Origin: Oceanobacillus halophilus | Lineage (GTDB): Bacteria; Bacillota; Bacilli; Bacillales; Amphibacillaceae | Assembly: GCF_003628505.1 (NCBI RefSeq) | Contig: NZ_RBZP01000002.1 | Coordinates: forward strand, 372,001-436,000 | DNA: 64,000 nt | Direction: 5' to 3' | Part shown: piece by piece, positions 44,088 through 52,728 of the stretch | Layout: each line of letters begins with the position of its first letter | Numbering within the stretch: position 1 is the first letter of the stretch | Position numbers and translations under genes: made by a program | The notes under the pieces: generated by a model | What the model was told of the DNA's origin: nothing | Databases searched by the model: none | What the model saw: the letters and a program-made list of their open reading frames with translations, nothing else

Positions 44088-44906
44088 TTAATTATTTTTC
44101 CAATTCGGCTGACGCTTTTCATTGAATGCAAGAATCCCTTCTTGTCGATCTTCTGAATTAGCTGTTTTATAGTAATTATTTATTTCAATGGTTAAAGCAG
44201 TATGTAGATCTGTCTGCATGCCATTGTTTACAGATTCTTTTAATGCCCTCAAAGATAATGGGGCATTCTGAGCTATTTCTTTAGCTACGCTTAATGTATT
44301 CTCCTTGAATTCTTCTTGATTGAAAACATCATTTACTAGTCCTAATTCCTTGGCACGTTCTGCACTCATTTGATTTCCTCTAAATAAGTATTCCTTCGCT
44401 ATCCCAACTGGAATAGCTCTTGGTAAATTCTGTGTACCACCTACGCCTGGAATGATACCAATTTTAGCTTCTGGTAATCCTAACTTGCCATGGGCCACAG
44501 AATAGCGGAGATCACAGCTTAAGGCCATTTCAAGTCCACCACCCAATGCATAACCATTTATAGCTGCGATAACGGGATATGGAAAGTCTCGAATTTCTTT
44601 GAATGCGTTCTCAAAAATATCGTGCTGTTTCTTCCAATCTTTATTGGTCATTCCGTTACGTTCTTTTAAATCAGCCCCTACACAAAAACTTTTTTCACCA
44701 GAGGCCGTAATAATTAATACACGAACATCATCTTTTTCTTTTAGTTCCTGAATGGAGTTTACTAAATCAAGCCCCATCTGGGTGTTCATCGCATTCATAG
44801 AATCTGGTCGATTTAAAGTAATCGTATAAACTCCTTTTGAATGCTCATCCTGATTAATTAATAGAGTTTCATATTGTTCGGCTAATAAGGTTTCATACTG
44901 TTTCAT
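44088..44906 (-). CDS. Enoyl-CoA hydratase
   Basis: The 272-residue crotonase has SFCVGADLKERNG, INGYALGGGLEMALSCDLRY with the first catalytic Glu, and LGLPEAKIGIIPGVGGTQNL with the second; these are the two Glu of true hydratases. GAGG lies seven bases before the ATG. The N-terminus carries a tandem eight-codon repeat (QYETLLAE-QYETLLIN) not seen in the family; it adds about 8 residues and is probably harmless. In this setting it might hydrate 3-methylglutaconyl-CoA or another substrate feeding the following lyase. Confidence 0.88.
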   Translation of the reverse strand: MKQYETLLAEQYETLLINQDEHSKGVYTITLNRPDSMNAMNTQMGLDLVNSIQELKEKDDVRVLIITASGEKSFCVGADLKERNGMTNKDWKKQHDIFENAFKEIRDFPYPVIAAINGYALGGGLEMALSCDLRYSVAHGKLGLPEAKIGIIPGVGGTQNLPRAIPVGIAKEYLFRGNQMSAERAKELGLVNDVFNQEEFKENTLSVAKEIAQNAPLSLRALKESVNNGMQTDLHTALTIEINNYYKTANSEDRQEGILAFNEKRQPNWKNN

Positions 44907-44919
44907 TTCATTTCCTCCT

Positions 44920-45846
44920 CTATGCTTCTGCCGGTACGGAATATTTTCGATCAGACTTCCCAGCTTTTAACACATAGCTGGATAAATCATGTCCTATTAA
45001 TTCTTTTAAACGTTTGGATGCTTCTATTAACTTATCTAAATCAATACCTGTTTCAATTCCCATATTATGCAGCATATGTACTACATCCTCAGTACAAACG
45101 TTTCCTGTTGCTCCTGGAGCAAATGGACAACCTCCAAGTCCACCTAAAGAAGCATCAAAACTAGTAATCCCCGCTTCCATACCTGCGAGGATATTGGATA
45201 GTCCCATCCCTCTAGTATTATGAAAATGAAGGTTAAAAGATTGTTCCGGGAATTCCTGTCTCATCGTTCGTACAAAATCATAAACTTGCTTCGGGTTGGC
45301 CATCCCCGTTGTATCTGCAAAGGTAATTATATTTGCATCTAACTCTGTCAGATTAGCGACGATTTCCTTCACCCGATGAACTGGTACCTCTCCCTCAAAA
45401 GGACATCCAAATGAAGTTGCAATGGACACATCTAACTTTATTTCTTCTTTGGCACAGAACTCTTTAATTGTCCTTAGTCTTTCTAACGATTGCTCGGTAC
45501 TTTGGCGAACATTTTGAAGGTTGTGTGTGTTACTTGCGGAAAAGACAAAATTTACTCTTTTCACTCCATGACTGGCAGCTGATTCAGCACCTTTAAGATT
45601 TGGAATCAACGCAACCAAATTTAGAGCATCAAGGTTCTTTATCAAATCATAAAGTTCTCCAGAATTGGCCATTTGAGGTACAGCCTTTGGATGTACAAAT
45701 GATCCAAACTCTAAGCTTGTTGCTCTCGCATCTAATAAGTAATGTACTAACTCTTGCTTTTCTTCTACAGATAAAACCTTTTCTTCTAGTTGAATACCAT
45801 CTCTAAGGATAACTTCATTAATAGTTACTTTTTTAGGTAATTCCAT
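44920..45846 (-). CDS. HMG-CoA lyase family protein ((R)-citramalyl-CoA lyase or HMG-CoA lyase)
   Basis: The 308-residue TIM-barrel lyase has VILRDGIQLE (Arg15/Asp16), FADTTGMANPKQV, HFHNTRGMGLSN with metal His residues, and the catalytic-Cys loop GGLGGCPFAPGATGNV. HMG-CoA lyase and (R)-citramalyl-CoA lyase share this fold. The nearby CitE-type gene would handle the (S)-isomer, so the (R)-citramalyl assignment is attractive. HMG-CoA lyase in leucine-type degradation is the alternative, and the neighbouring hydratase fits that too. AAAGGAGG precedes the ATG. Confidence 0.85.
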   Translation of the reverse strand: MELPKKVTINEVILRDGIQLEEKVLSVEEKQELVHYLLDARATSLEFGSFVHPKAVPQMANSGELYDLIKNLDALNLVALIPNLKGAESAASHGVKRVNFVFSASNTHNLQNVRQSTEQSLERLRTIKEFCAKEEIKLDVSIATSFGCPFEGEVPVHRVKEIVANLTELDANIITFADTTGMANPKQVYDFVRTMRQEFPEQSFNLHFHNTRGMGLSNILAGMEAGITSFDASLGGLGGCPFAPGATGNVCTEDVVHMLHNMGIETGIDLDKLIEASKRLKELIGHDLSSYVLKAGKSDRKYSVPAEA

Positions 45847-45870
45847 CTCCTACCTCCTTTTAGTTTGTCA

Positions 45871-45891
45871 ACTGTATATTGGATACAATAT
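45871..45891. promoter_or_regulatory. Candidate operator TGTATATTGGATACA upstream of the lyase operon
   Basis: Half-sites TGTAT and ATACA face each other. The sequence contains TTGGATACAATAT, identical to 24900-24912. An additional imperfect repeat AATCGCTTCC...GAAACGATT lies at 45904-45928. The motif suits a GntR regulator. Confidence 0.5.
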
Positions 45892-46033
45892 TAATCTTTT
45901 TAAAATCGCTTCCATTACAGAAACGATTGTTAATCTTAATCATCCAACATTTACATAATAATTAATAATAATCTGATTTTAATGATTAATTAAATTATAT
46001 AAAAGATTCATTCTAATGTAAAGGTGATTTGTA

Positions 46034-46858
46034 TTAAAATTCCACTTTCTTTGTTATATCCCTTACAATCGAACGCACAATATGCAATGTATCATATTCT
46101 CCCTCTGAAAATTCAATCAACTGGTACCTTTTTGGAAACATGATATCTCTGGTTTCGGTCACTGTATAACCCTGGTGGTAAAGGTCTTTCACCTTATCAT
46201 ATAGATTCTCCAGATAGGAAAGCTTCCTTTTCAACATCATTCTTCCATTTGGAACAAGACCAGTATGAGAACAAAACAAACTCTTAAATTCTAAGTTTAA
46301 TAATTTCCTTATAGATTCTATCATCAATGGAATAGATTCATCTTTCATGATTATTTTGGGTTCTGGCGTTAGAAATAAGTCACCAGCAAACAATCTACCT
46401 GATTCTTCATGGTATAAAGAAACATGATTTTCCGCATGACCAGGCGTATATATAACATTCCATTCCAGATGATTAGATTGGATAGTAGTCCCTAACGAAT
46501 ATACTTCAAAAGGATCTCTTATGCCCCATGTTATCCGGCGATACTTTGGATAGGATACTGGATTCTCACATATCGCTTTTCCCTTTGGATGAATATATAT
46601 TGGGACATTCCTATTTTGCATGATCCAAGACGCTGTTCCCGTATGGTCCTCATGACTATGTGTTAACGTTACAAAATCAAATGAATGCTCCTTGTAAAAT
46701 GGAACTAATTCTTCCTTCAATATGGCTGGACCTGTGTCGATTAACATTCCATCTACAAGATACATATAAACTGTTCTGCCTATCTTACCAGGTCTTGTGA
46801 CCATCTTTACACAAATCACTCCATCTTCCTCTGAAACATGTATCATCCCTTTAGTCAT
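46034..46858 (-). CDS. Metallo-beta-lactamase-fold hydrolase
   Basis: The 274-residue protein has LTHSHEDHTGTASW (His67, His69, Asp71, His72), TPGHAENHVSLYH and FAGDLFLTPEPK, a two-metal MBL site. Its C-terminal helical part (about 195-270) is typical of glyoxalase II-like/LACTB2-like hydrolases acting on thioesters or phosphoesters. The first ATG is only one base after AGGAGG, so the ATG four codons later may be the true start. No signal peptide. The substrate is unknown; an acyl-CoA or lactone role would fit. It overlaps no neighbour and lies 16 bases from the SLC13 gene. Confidence 0.78.
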   Translation of the reverse strand: MTKGMIHVSEEDGVICVKMVTRPGKIGRTVYMYLVDGMLIDTGPAILKEELVPFYKEHSFDFVTLTHSHEDHTGTASWIMQNRNVPIYIHPKGKAICENPVSYPKYRRITWGIRDPFEVYSLGTTIQSNHLEWNVIYTPGHAENHVSLYHEESGRLFAGDLFLTPEPKIIMKDESIPLMIESIRKLLNLEFKSLFCSHTGLVPNGRMMLKRKLSYLENLYDKVKDLYHQGYTVTETRDIMFPKRYQLIEFSEGEYDTLHIVRSIVRDITKKVEF

Positions 46859-46874
46859 TCCTCCTACAACTCAT

Positions 46875-48314
46875 TTACGGCCAAAACCCTAGCCACTTCC
46901 ACCAAGTAAAAGCAACGATTATGGTAATAATAGTGCTGATAACTGTCCCCCATATACCTGGAATATAAAAGTCTTTTTGCTCCACTAATCCTGTACCATG
47001 TACAACCACATTCGGCATCGTTTCCACCACTAGAATAAATCCAAACAACAAAGTAATGGAAGAAACAAAACTAACCACAACTGGGTCCAACCCAACCTGA
47101 AGAGATAAACCAATCAATACAGGCAATAACGTCACAACAGCAGTAGATACATTGGTAACACCTAAATGATAGAATTGCGACACAACAACTACTAGAATGA
47201 TAGCCACCCATGGATTGCCAAATGCTTGCACAATAATATTTGCTGTAAATAAATCAGCAAGTAATTCGATTGCTCCTGATTGAATAAGCGCAAATCCTAA
47301 CGAAAGAGTTGCTCCAATCAATAAAACCATATTAAAATTCACTTTAACCATTGCCTTCCACTCAACGAATCCAATTCTTGGCATCGCCATTAAAACAACA
47401 GCAAGTAAAGCAGGGACAGTAGGATGATAGCCATGCAAGGATTCGGTCATCCACAAGATAACGGTAATACTCAAAATCAGCAGACATTTCTTTTCGCTTT
47501 TACTGATAGGCCCTAATTGTTCTTTCTTTTCTTTCATGTTTTTTTGGAGTATCTGAAAAGAATATGCTTCTGTTGGGAATTGACGCCAAATCATAAAAGG
47601 AATGATTAAAATCAATAACAACCAAATAGGAAACGCGTATAGGAACCAGCTAAAGTAAGATAATGTACCACCAGTATATATTTGCAGAATTTCAATCGTT
47701 AAGATGTTTCCAACTGCTGCTGTTAAGATGGCGGTTCCACTTATATTTCCAGCAAACGCTGTCCCTACAAGCATCAACTTACTAAAGTTACTTCCTTTTT
47801 TTGCCCCAACAGCTTCAATTACAGACAACACAATGGGTATCATTAAAGTAACCCTTACAGCTGTAGCAGGAATAAAAAATGCTTGCACTTGCATCAGTAA
47901 GAAAAATCCTATGAAGATGGTTTTCGCCGAGTTCCCCCAACGCTCAAGAAATGTATAGGTAATCCTATCCATTAATGATGTCTGATTAACTCCTTGTGCA
48001 ATCATCATTCCTGCTATTATGAGAAATACGGCTGGTGAAGCAAAGCCACTCAAAACCGTATCAATTGGAACGGCATTTAGTAACAATAATAGAACTAATG
48101 TCAAAACCGAGGTCATCCCTAGTGGAATTGGCTCTAGGGCCCATAACAACACTCCATAAACCATTACCGCTATCGTTACTCTTGGGCCCCATGATACATC
48201 TTCTGGAATAAATAGTAATAATCCTAAAAAAATGAAACTGGAGACCCCAAACACAATCATTCTTTTCGAAACAGAAAAATGCGTCTTTTTTATTAAATTA
48301 CTTTGAACTTTCAA
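46875..48314 (-). CDS. SLC13/DASS-family anion permease
   Basis: The 479-residue protein has about 11-12 hydrophobic helices, with FAGNISGTAILTAAVGNIL and FYHLGVTNVSTAVVTLLPVL as the two pseudo-repeat substrate motifs (SN-T type) of the divalent anion/sodium symporter family. It takes up dicarboxylates or similar anions with sodium. Together with the TAXI-TRAP genes, it gives region C two import routes. The start is TTG at 48314, with a weak ribosome site; an internal ATG near residue 19 is another option. Confidence 0.85.
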   Translation of the reverse strand: MKVQSNLIKKTHFSVSKRMIVFGVSSFIFLGLLLFIPEDVSWGPRVTIAVMVYGVLLWALEPIPLGMTSVLTLVLLLLLNAVPIDTVLSGFASPAVFLIIAGMMIAQGVNQTSLMDRITYTFLERWGNSAKTIFIGFFLLMQVQAFFIPATAVRVTLMIPIVLSVIEAVGAKKGSNFSKLMLVGTAFAGNISGTAILTAAVGNILTIEILQIYTGGTLSYFSWFLYAFPIWLLLILIIPFMIWRQFPTEAYSFQILQKNMKEKKEQLGPISKSEKKCLLILSITVILWMTESLHGYHPTVPALLAVVLMAMPRIGFVEWKAMVKVNFNMVLLIGATLSLGFALIQSGAIELLADLFTANIIVQAFGNPWVAIILVVVVSQFYHLGVTNVSTAVVTLLPVLIGLSLQVGLDPVVVSFVSSITLLFGFILVVETMPNVVVHGTGLVEQKDFYIPGIWGTVISTIITIIVAFTWWKWLGFWP

Positions 48315-48399
48315 ATTTCATCCCAGCTTTTTATTAAAATCGTTTAGAACAAATAGAAGGTAAGACATTAAAAACATATATGCTTTACATTCCTCACAC

Positions 48400-50406
48400 T
48401 CAAGCCGCCTTTTGTATCATGTCGGATTTATTAATAAACTTTTGAATCACGATAACTAGCAGTACTATTCCAATAGCAACTAAATCTGTATACAGACTTG
48501 ATAGCATAAAAAGTAAAGCTGCTACCATCAGAAAAATTCTACTGTACCATTGTGCATGCTTTCCTAAGAACCATGCTTGAACGGCTGCTGACAACAGGTA
48601 TACTCCAACTAAAGCAGTTATCGATGCGATGATAATTCCAACTGTAGAATCACTTTGCAACAGTAATTCTGGGCTAAAGAAGAACATAAATGGAACGATA
48701 AACGCTGCTAAGCCAAGTTTAAATGCTTGGAATCCAGTTTTCATTGGATCTGTACCCGTTATACCTGCTGCAGCAAAAGCCGCTAGGGCAACCGGTGGTG
48801 TAATGGCAGAAATAACAGCAAAATAGAAAACAAACATATGTGCTAATAATGGATCAATTCCCATATTAATTAAACCAGGTGCTACCGCGGATGCGGCCAC
48901 AGCATAAGCGGCTGTTGTAGGCATACCCATTCCCAAAATAATAGAGATGACCATAGCAAAGATTAGAGCAATTAACATATTGTTATCCGCAATAGATAAA
49001 AGCAAGGAACTAAATCGTTGGCCAATTCCTGTTAAAGCAATAACCCCAACAATAATACCTGCACAAGCCACAATAGAGATTAACTGTATGGCGTTTTTCA
49101 TTCCTAATTCAAAGGCCTCTAAAATACTCTTTAATCCCATTCGTGTTTCTTTGCTGAACAAGCTGAGAACGAAGCACGCTATAATCCCTGCTGTACCTGC
49201 ATATATTACAGAAAATCCTTGTACCAATAGAGTGATCAGTAATATGACTGGAACAAATAGATATGCCTTCTTTAAAATAGCTTTCACATTTGGTAATTGC
49301 TCACGAGATAATCCCTTCATGCCAGACTTAAGTGCTTTAAAATCTACCATGAAATAAACAGACGTGAAGTATAGTACAGCTGGAATAATAGCTGCAATAA
49401 TGATCTCAGAATAACCTATGCCTGTTATCTCAGCCATCAAGAAGGCACCCGCTCCCATAATTGGAGGTAATAATTGCCCTCCTGCCGAAGCAGTTGCTTC
49501 TGTAGCAGCTGCAAACTGAGGTGGATAACCAGTACGCTTCATTAAAGGTATCGTTAGAGAACCTGTGGCTACAACATTACCTGCTGAAGTTCCATTAATC
49601 ATCCCCATTAAACCGGAAGAAAAAATCGCTACCTTAGCAGGGCCACCACGCAGTCCACCTGCAATGGCAAATGCGACATTTATAAAGTACTGTCCGACAC
49701 CAGACATTTGCAGAAATGCACCAAATATGATGAACAAAATAATATATTTAGATGACACATCAGTGGTTACACCAAAAACCCCATCCAAGCCATATACATA
49801 CGTCACAAATCTTTCTAATGAATAACCGTTATGATTTAAAATACCCGGCAAATACGGGCCAGCAAATACATAACCAACAAATACTAGGGCTAAAATCGGT
49901 AGTACCCATCCACTTGTACGTCGAGTTAATTCAACAACTAATAGTAATCCAACTAAAGCTACATAAAAATCCATATCTGTTGGAGTAACCCCAAAGCGGA
50001 ATACGAGTTGATTTAAGTTTGCATAAATGTAATAACCTATATATATAGAAGCAATGATTAGAAGCCAATCAACTATGTGTACTTTACTTGAAGCTTTTCT
50101 CCAACCAGGGTATAGCATTAAACCTAATACAGTCCCAAATACCAAGTGAGTACTACGAAACACCCAAGGATCTATTGGATTAAAGTTTAAAATATACAGA
50201 TGATAGAGGGCACCAATAACTGCAATTGTCATAAACAGATACCGGACCCATCCAGACAAATGACGCATACCAGATGCAGCTTCAATCGCTTCTTCATCAA
50301 CGGTAGTATCTATTTTCCCATTAGAAGAAGTTGTTACAGAGTTAGATTCTTTCTCCTCCAACTTCTTGTCATTCGATGATTTAGAATTTTGTTCTTTTTT
50401 CCCCAT
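48400..50406 (-). CDS. TAXI-type TRAP permease, fused 4TM/12TM
   Basis: The roughly 668-residue permease has a charged Lys/Ser-rich N-terminal tail, a four-helix DctQ-like part (about 55-175) and a 12-helix DctM part with SSGLMGMINGTSAGNVVATG, AATEATASAGGQLLPPIMGAGA and ILGMGMPTTAAYAVAAS. This fusion is typical of TAXI-TRAP systems. ATG 50406 is used because AAAGGAGGGG lies directly ahead; a longer frame to 50454 includes the hairpin. It works with the binding protein at 50498. Confidence 0.9.
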   Translation of the reverse strand: MGKKEQNSKSSNDKKLEEKESNSVTTSSNGKIDTTVDEEAIEAASGMRHLSGWVRYLFMTIAVIGALYHLYILNFNPIDPWVFRSTHLVFGTVLGLMLYPGWRKASSKVHIVDWLLIIASIYIGYYIYANLNQLVFRFGVTPTDMDFYVALVGLLLVVELTRRTSGWVLPILALVFVGYVFAGPYLPGILNHNGYSLERFVTYVYGLDGVFGVTTDVSSKYIILFIIFGAFLQMSGVGQYFINVAFAIAGGLRGGPAKVAIFSSGLMGMINGTSAGNVVATGSLTIPLMKRTGYPPQFAAATEATASAGGQLLPPIMGAGAFLMAEITGIGYSEIIIAAIIPAVLYFTSVYFMVDFKALKSGMKGLSREQLPNVKAILKKAYLFVPVILLITLLVQGFSVIYAGTAGIIACFVLSLFSKETRMGLKSILEAFELGMKNAIQLISIVACAGIIVGVIALTGIGQRFSSLLLSIADNNMLIALIFAMVISIILGMGMPTTAAYAVAASAVAPGLINMGIDPLLAHMFVFYFAVISAITPPVALAAFAAAGITGTDPMKTGFQAFKLGLAAFIVPFMFFFSPELLLQSDSTVGIIIASITALVGVYLLSAAVQAWFLGKHAQWYSRIFLMVAALLFMLSSLYTDLVAIGIVLLVIVIQKFINKSDMIQKAA

Positions 50407-50454
50407 AGTGTCCCCTCCTTTAGTTGCAAATTCAACACGGTATAGATATGTCAA

Positions 50455-50486
50455 GGGATTCCTTACCCCTAAAGATAAGGAATCCC
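50455..50486 (-). terminator. Perfect hairpin between TAXI binding-protein and permease genes
   Basis: GGGATTCCTTA and TAAGGAATCCC are exact complements with a ten-base loop. It lies between the binding-protein stop and the permease start and has no U-run. It may protect the upstream mRNA or act as an attenuator. Confidence 0.6.
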
Positions 50487-50497
50487 AATACTAAAGC

Positions 50498-51541
50498 TTA
50501 CTCTTCCCATTCTTCCGGGTATACAGATTCAGGTAGGTCAACTCCTACTTCTTCATAGTAACGAATAGCCCCTGGGTGTAGAGGGAATTCTTGATTTTTT
50601 AAGATTGCATCCGGATCTTCCGCTTCTTTGGCAGATGCATGCGTATTAATCATTTGATCAATATTTTCGTGGTATGCTTTCACGAAGTCGTAGACAAAAT
50701 CCTCACTTACATCTTTTTGAACAACACCAAAGTTAAATTGTGCCATTGTTTCTAAATCTTCATCTAATGAATCATATGTGTCAGCAGGAATAGTATACTC
50801 CGTAAAGTATGGAAGTTCCTCCATGACTGTACTTCTGTCTTCTTCACTAAGTCCGTAAATATTAATATCCATTTGTGTTTCCACTTCTGTTACCGCAGCA
50901 ATAGGTATACCTGCAGAGAAACCAATATGATCAAGCTGGCCATCCATCATTTGTGAAGCCATGTCACTTGCCCCTGCCTGTACTTGGTCACTAGTTTCAA
51001 TCCCTAATGCTTCGTAAATTAAAGGATTATATGTTCCTGGCGTACCACCAGCTGGACCAACGCCAACTCTTTCTCCTTCATGATCACGAATACTTGTTGC
51101 ATCTGATTCTGCAGTAGACCACCAGTGAAATGGAGTATGATACATCGGGAAAATAACTCGGATATCTTTATATTCTTTCTCTGACCATTCTCCATCGTTG
51201 TAGTAACCTTCGTAAAGTGGGCCATTTGTTACCATCCCTACTTGCACATCACCAGCATCAAGCAGTTGAATATTGTGAACCGGACCACCAGTAACCTCTA
51301 CATTAGAAGTAACATCAAGATGCTCTTCTAGTAGGTTGGCTAATCCACCACCCCAAATATAATAAGTTCCACCTTGGGAAGCAGTACCAATTGTTACCGT
51401 ACTAGGATAATCCCCAGCACCTGCACTCTCTCCTCCATCTGTTTCTCCACTTGTTTCCTCTGCATTATCTCCACACGCTGAAAGAACCAAGAGAAAGATA
51501 GATAACACTAAAAGAAAACCAAATTTTGTAAATCTTTTCAA
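50498..51541 (-). CDS. TAXI-family TRAP substrate-binding lipoprotein
   Basis: The 347-residue protein has a lipoprotein signal ending LLVLSAC (Cys23) and an acidic linker. A TAXI domain follows, with TIGTASQGGTYYIWGGGLAN near the start, VGVGPAGGTPGTYN and a C-terminal LHPGAIRYYEE. The TAXI family binds dicarboxylates or glutamate-like ligands. The start is TTG at 51541, with GGGGAG eight bases before. The partner permease is at 48400. Confidence 0.92.
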   Translation of the reverse strand: MKRFTKFGFLLVLSIFLLVLSACGDNAEETSGETDGGESAGAGDYPSTVTIGTASQGGTYYIWGGGLANLLEEHLDVTSNVEVTGGPVHNIQLLDAGDVQVGMVTNGPLYEGYYNDGEWSEKEYKDIRVIFPMYHTPFHWWSTAESDATSIRDHEGERVGVGPAGGTPGTYNPLIYEALGIETSDQVQAGASDMASQMMDGQLDHIGFSAGIPIAAVTEVETQMDINIYGLSEEDRSTVMEELPYFTEYTIPADTYDSLDEDLETMAQFNFGVVQKDVSEDFVYDFVKAYHENIDQMINTHASAKEAEDPDAILKNQEFPLHPGAIRYYEEVGVDLPESVYPEEWEE

Positions 51542-51556
51542 TGTAATTTCTCCCCT

Positions 51557-52603
51557 TTACTGTTTTAATTTTGGAATATATTCTATATATTCAGCTCCAA
51601 ACCTTTCTATATAAGTGTCATATAATGGATTTAGAGCTTCTTCCCATTGTTTTTTTTCTGTTTCACTTAGCTGATGGATTTTCATGCAATTACAATCTAC
51701 TAAAGTCTTATATTTATCTTGATTAACTTGTTTTGCTAGTTCAGCCTGCCATTCAGTAACCTCTTCAAGTACATCTAAGATAATCATCTGTACTTCATCC
51801 GGCAAATCTTCCCAGAAATCCGCATTCATAATAACCAAATAACCTAAATAGCCGTGATTGCTTACCGTCATATAATCTTGAACAGAATGAATGTTTTTGT
51901 TAACAATATTGGAAAAAGTATTTTCCTGTGCTTGAACATGACCTTTTTCCAACACAGAAAATACTTGATCAAATGTTTCCACTTGCGAATTAGCCCCTAA
52001 CAGTTTGAACTGTTCTTCCAATAATTCACTTTCCATTATCCGAAAGGTAACATCTTTAAAATCTTTTGGATCTTGAAGTGAATGATGTTTATTCGTCATT
52101 TGTTTGAAACCGTTGTCCCAATAAGATAAGTAATACATACCTTTTTGTTCTAATTTCTTTTTTAAGACTTCCCCAGCAGGACTCGATATGTACTCTTTTG
52201 CTTCCAACTCACTATCAAAAGCAAACGGTAAATCCATCACTTGCCATTCCGGGACAATGGAAGAGACTTTAGACGTTGCAGGTGCAATCATTTGTACGTC
52301 ACCATCTAATAGAGCATCTAATTCTTCTCCATCCTTATATAAAAAACTATTCGGGAAAACCTGAACTTCTACATATCCATCTGTACGTTCCTCTACTAAC
52401 TCAGCAAAACGTCTACTAGCAAGTCCTTTCGGTGTGTCTTCCCCAACAACATGAGAAAAACGAATGACGATTCTTTCATCTTCACTGAGTTGTTCATGAT
52501 CGACTGGGTATGTTTTTGCTGAGCAAGAAACGAATAAAATAGTGGAAATAATGAATACAAAACTAAAACTTGTTATTTCTAATTGCCTCAGTAGGACCAA
52601 CAC
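51557..52603 (-). CDS. DctP-family binding lipoprotein next to the sensor system (DctB-like)
   Basis: The roughly 348-residue protein begins with a hydrophobic signal ending LFVSC (lipobox), then a DctP fold with VIRFSHVVGEDTPKG, FKDVTFRIMESELLEEQF (carboxylate-binding Arg) and VQAQENTFSNIV. No DctQ/DctM genes match it, and the TAXI system has its own binding protein. In Bacillus subtilis, the DctB binding protein acts with the DctS/DctR sensor pair encoded beside it; the same order is seen here. A sensory co-receptor role is therefore preferred. GTG is the likely start; the exact codon is uncertain. Confidence 0.8.
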   Translation of the reverse strand: MLVLLRQLEITSFSFVFIISTILFVSCSAKTYPVDHEQLSEDERIVIRFSHVVGEDTPKGLASRRFAELVEERTDGYVEVQVFPNSFLYKDGEELDALLDGDVQMIAPATSKVSSIVPEWQVMDLPFAFDSELEAKEYISSPAGEVLKKKLEQKGMYYLSYWDNGFKQMTNKHHSLQDPKDFKDVTFRIMESELLEEQFKLLGANSQVETFDQVFSVLEKGHVQAQENTFSNIVNKNIHSVQDYMTVSNHGYLGYLVIMNADFWEDLPDEVQMIILDVLEEVTEWQAELAKQVNQDKYKTLVDCNCMKIHQLSETEKKQWEEALNPLYDTYIERFGAEYIEYIPKLKQ

Positions 52604-52605
52604 CC

Positions 52606-52633
52606 CTCGATTAAATATTTAGAAATATTCGAG
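52606..52633. promoter_or_regulatory. 28-base imperfect palindrome before the DctB-like gene
   Basis: CTCGA and TCGAG flank AAATATT units that are repeated within. It lies in the leader just upstream of the gene, below the promoter at 52650-52678. It may be the site of the neighbouring response regulator, or a leader structure. Confidence 0.35.
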
Positions 52634-52649
52634 TAATCGGATGTTTCTT

Positions 52650-52678
52650 ATTATAAAACGCTTTCAATTGCATCGCAA
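52650..52678 (-). promoter_or_regulatory. Sigma-A promoter with overlapping cre-like site
   Basis: TTGCGA and TATAAT are 17 bases apart on the minus strand. TGAAAGCGTTTTAT (52653-52666, minus) fits the CcpA cre consensus except for the last two bases and overlaps the promoter, suggesting carbon catabolite repression. Confidence 0.55.
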
Positions 52679-52679
52679 T

Positions 52680-52711
52680 AAAAAGACCATATTAATCTTT
52701 TTGGTCTTTTT
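52680..52711 (-). terminator. Terminator after the response-regulator gene
   Basis: AAAAAGACCA and TGGTCTTTTT form a 10-base stem. On the minus strand it lies after the regulator stop, with the T-run of the stem's 3' arm continuing into ATTG. It can act in both directions. Confidence 0.7.
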
Positions 52712-52728
52712 GGTCTTACCTATTAAGA

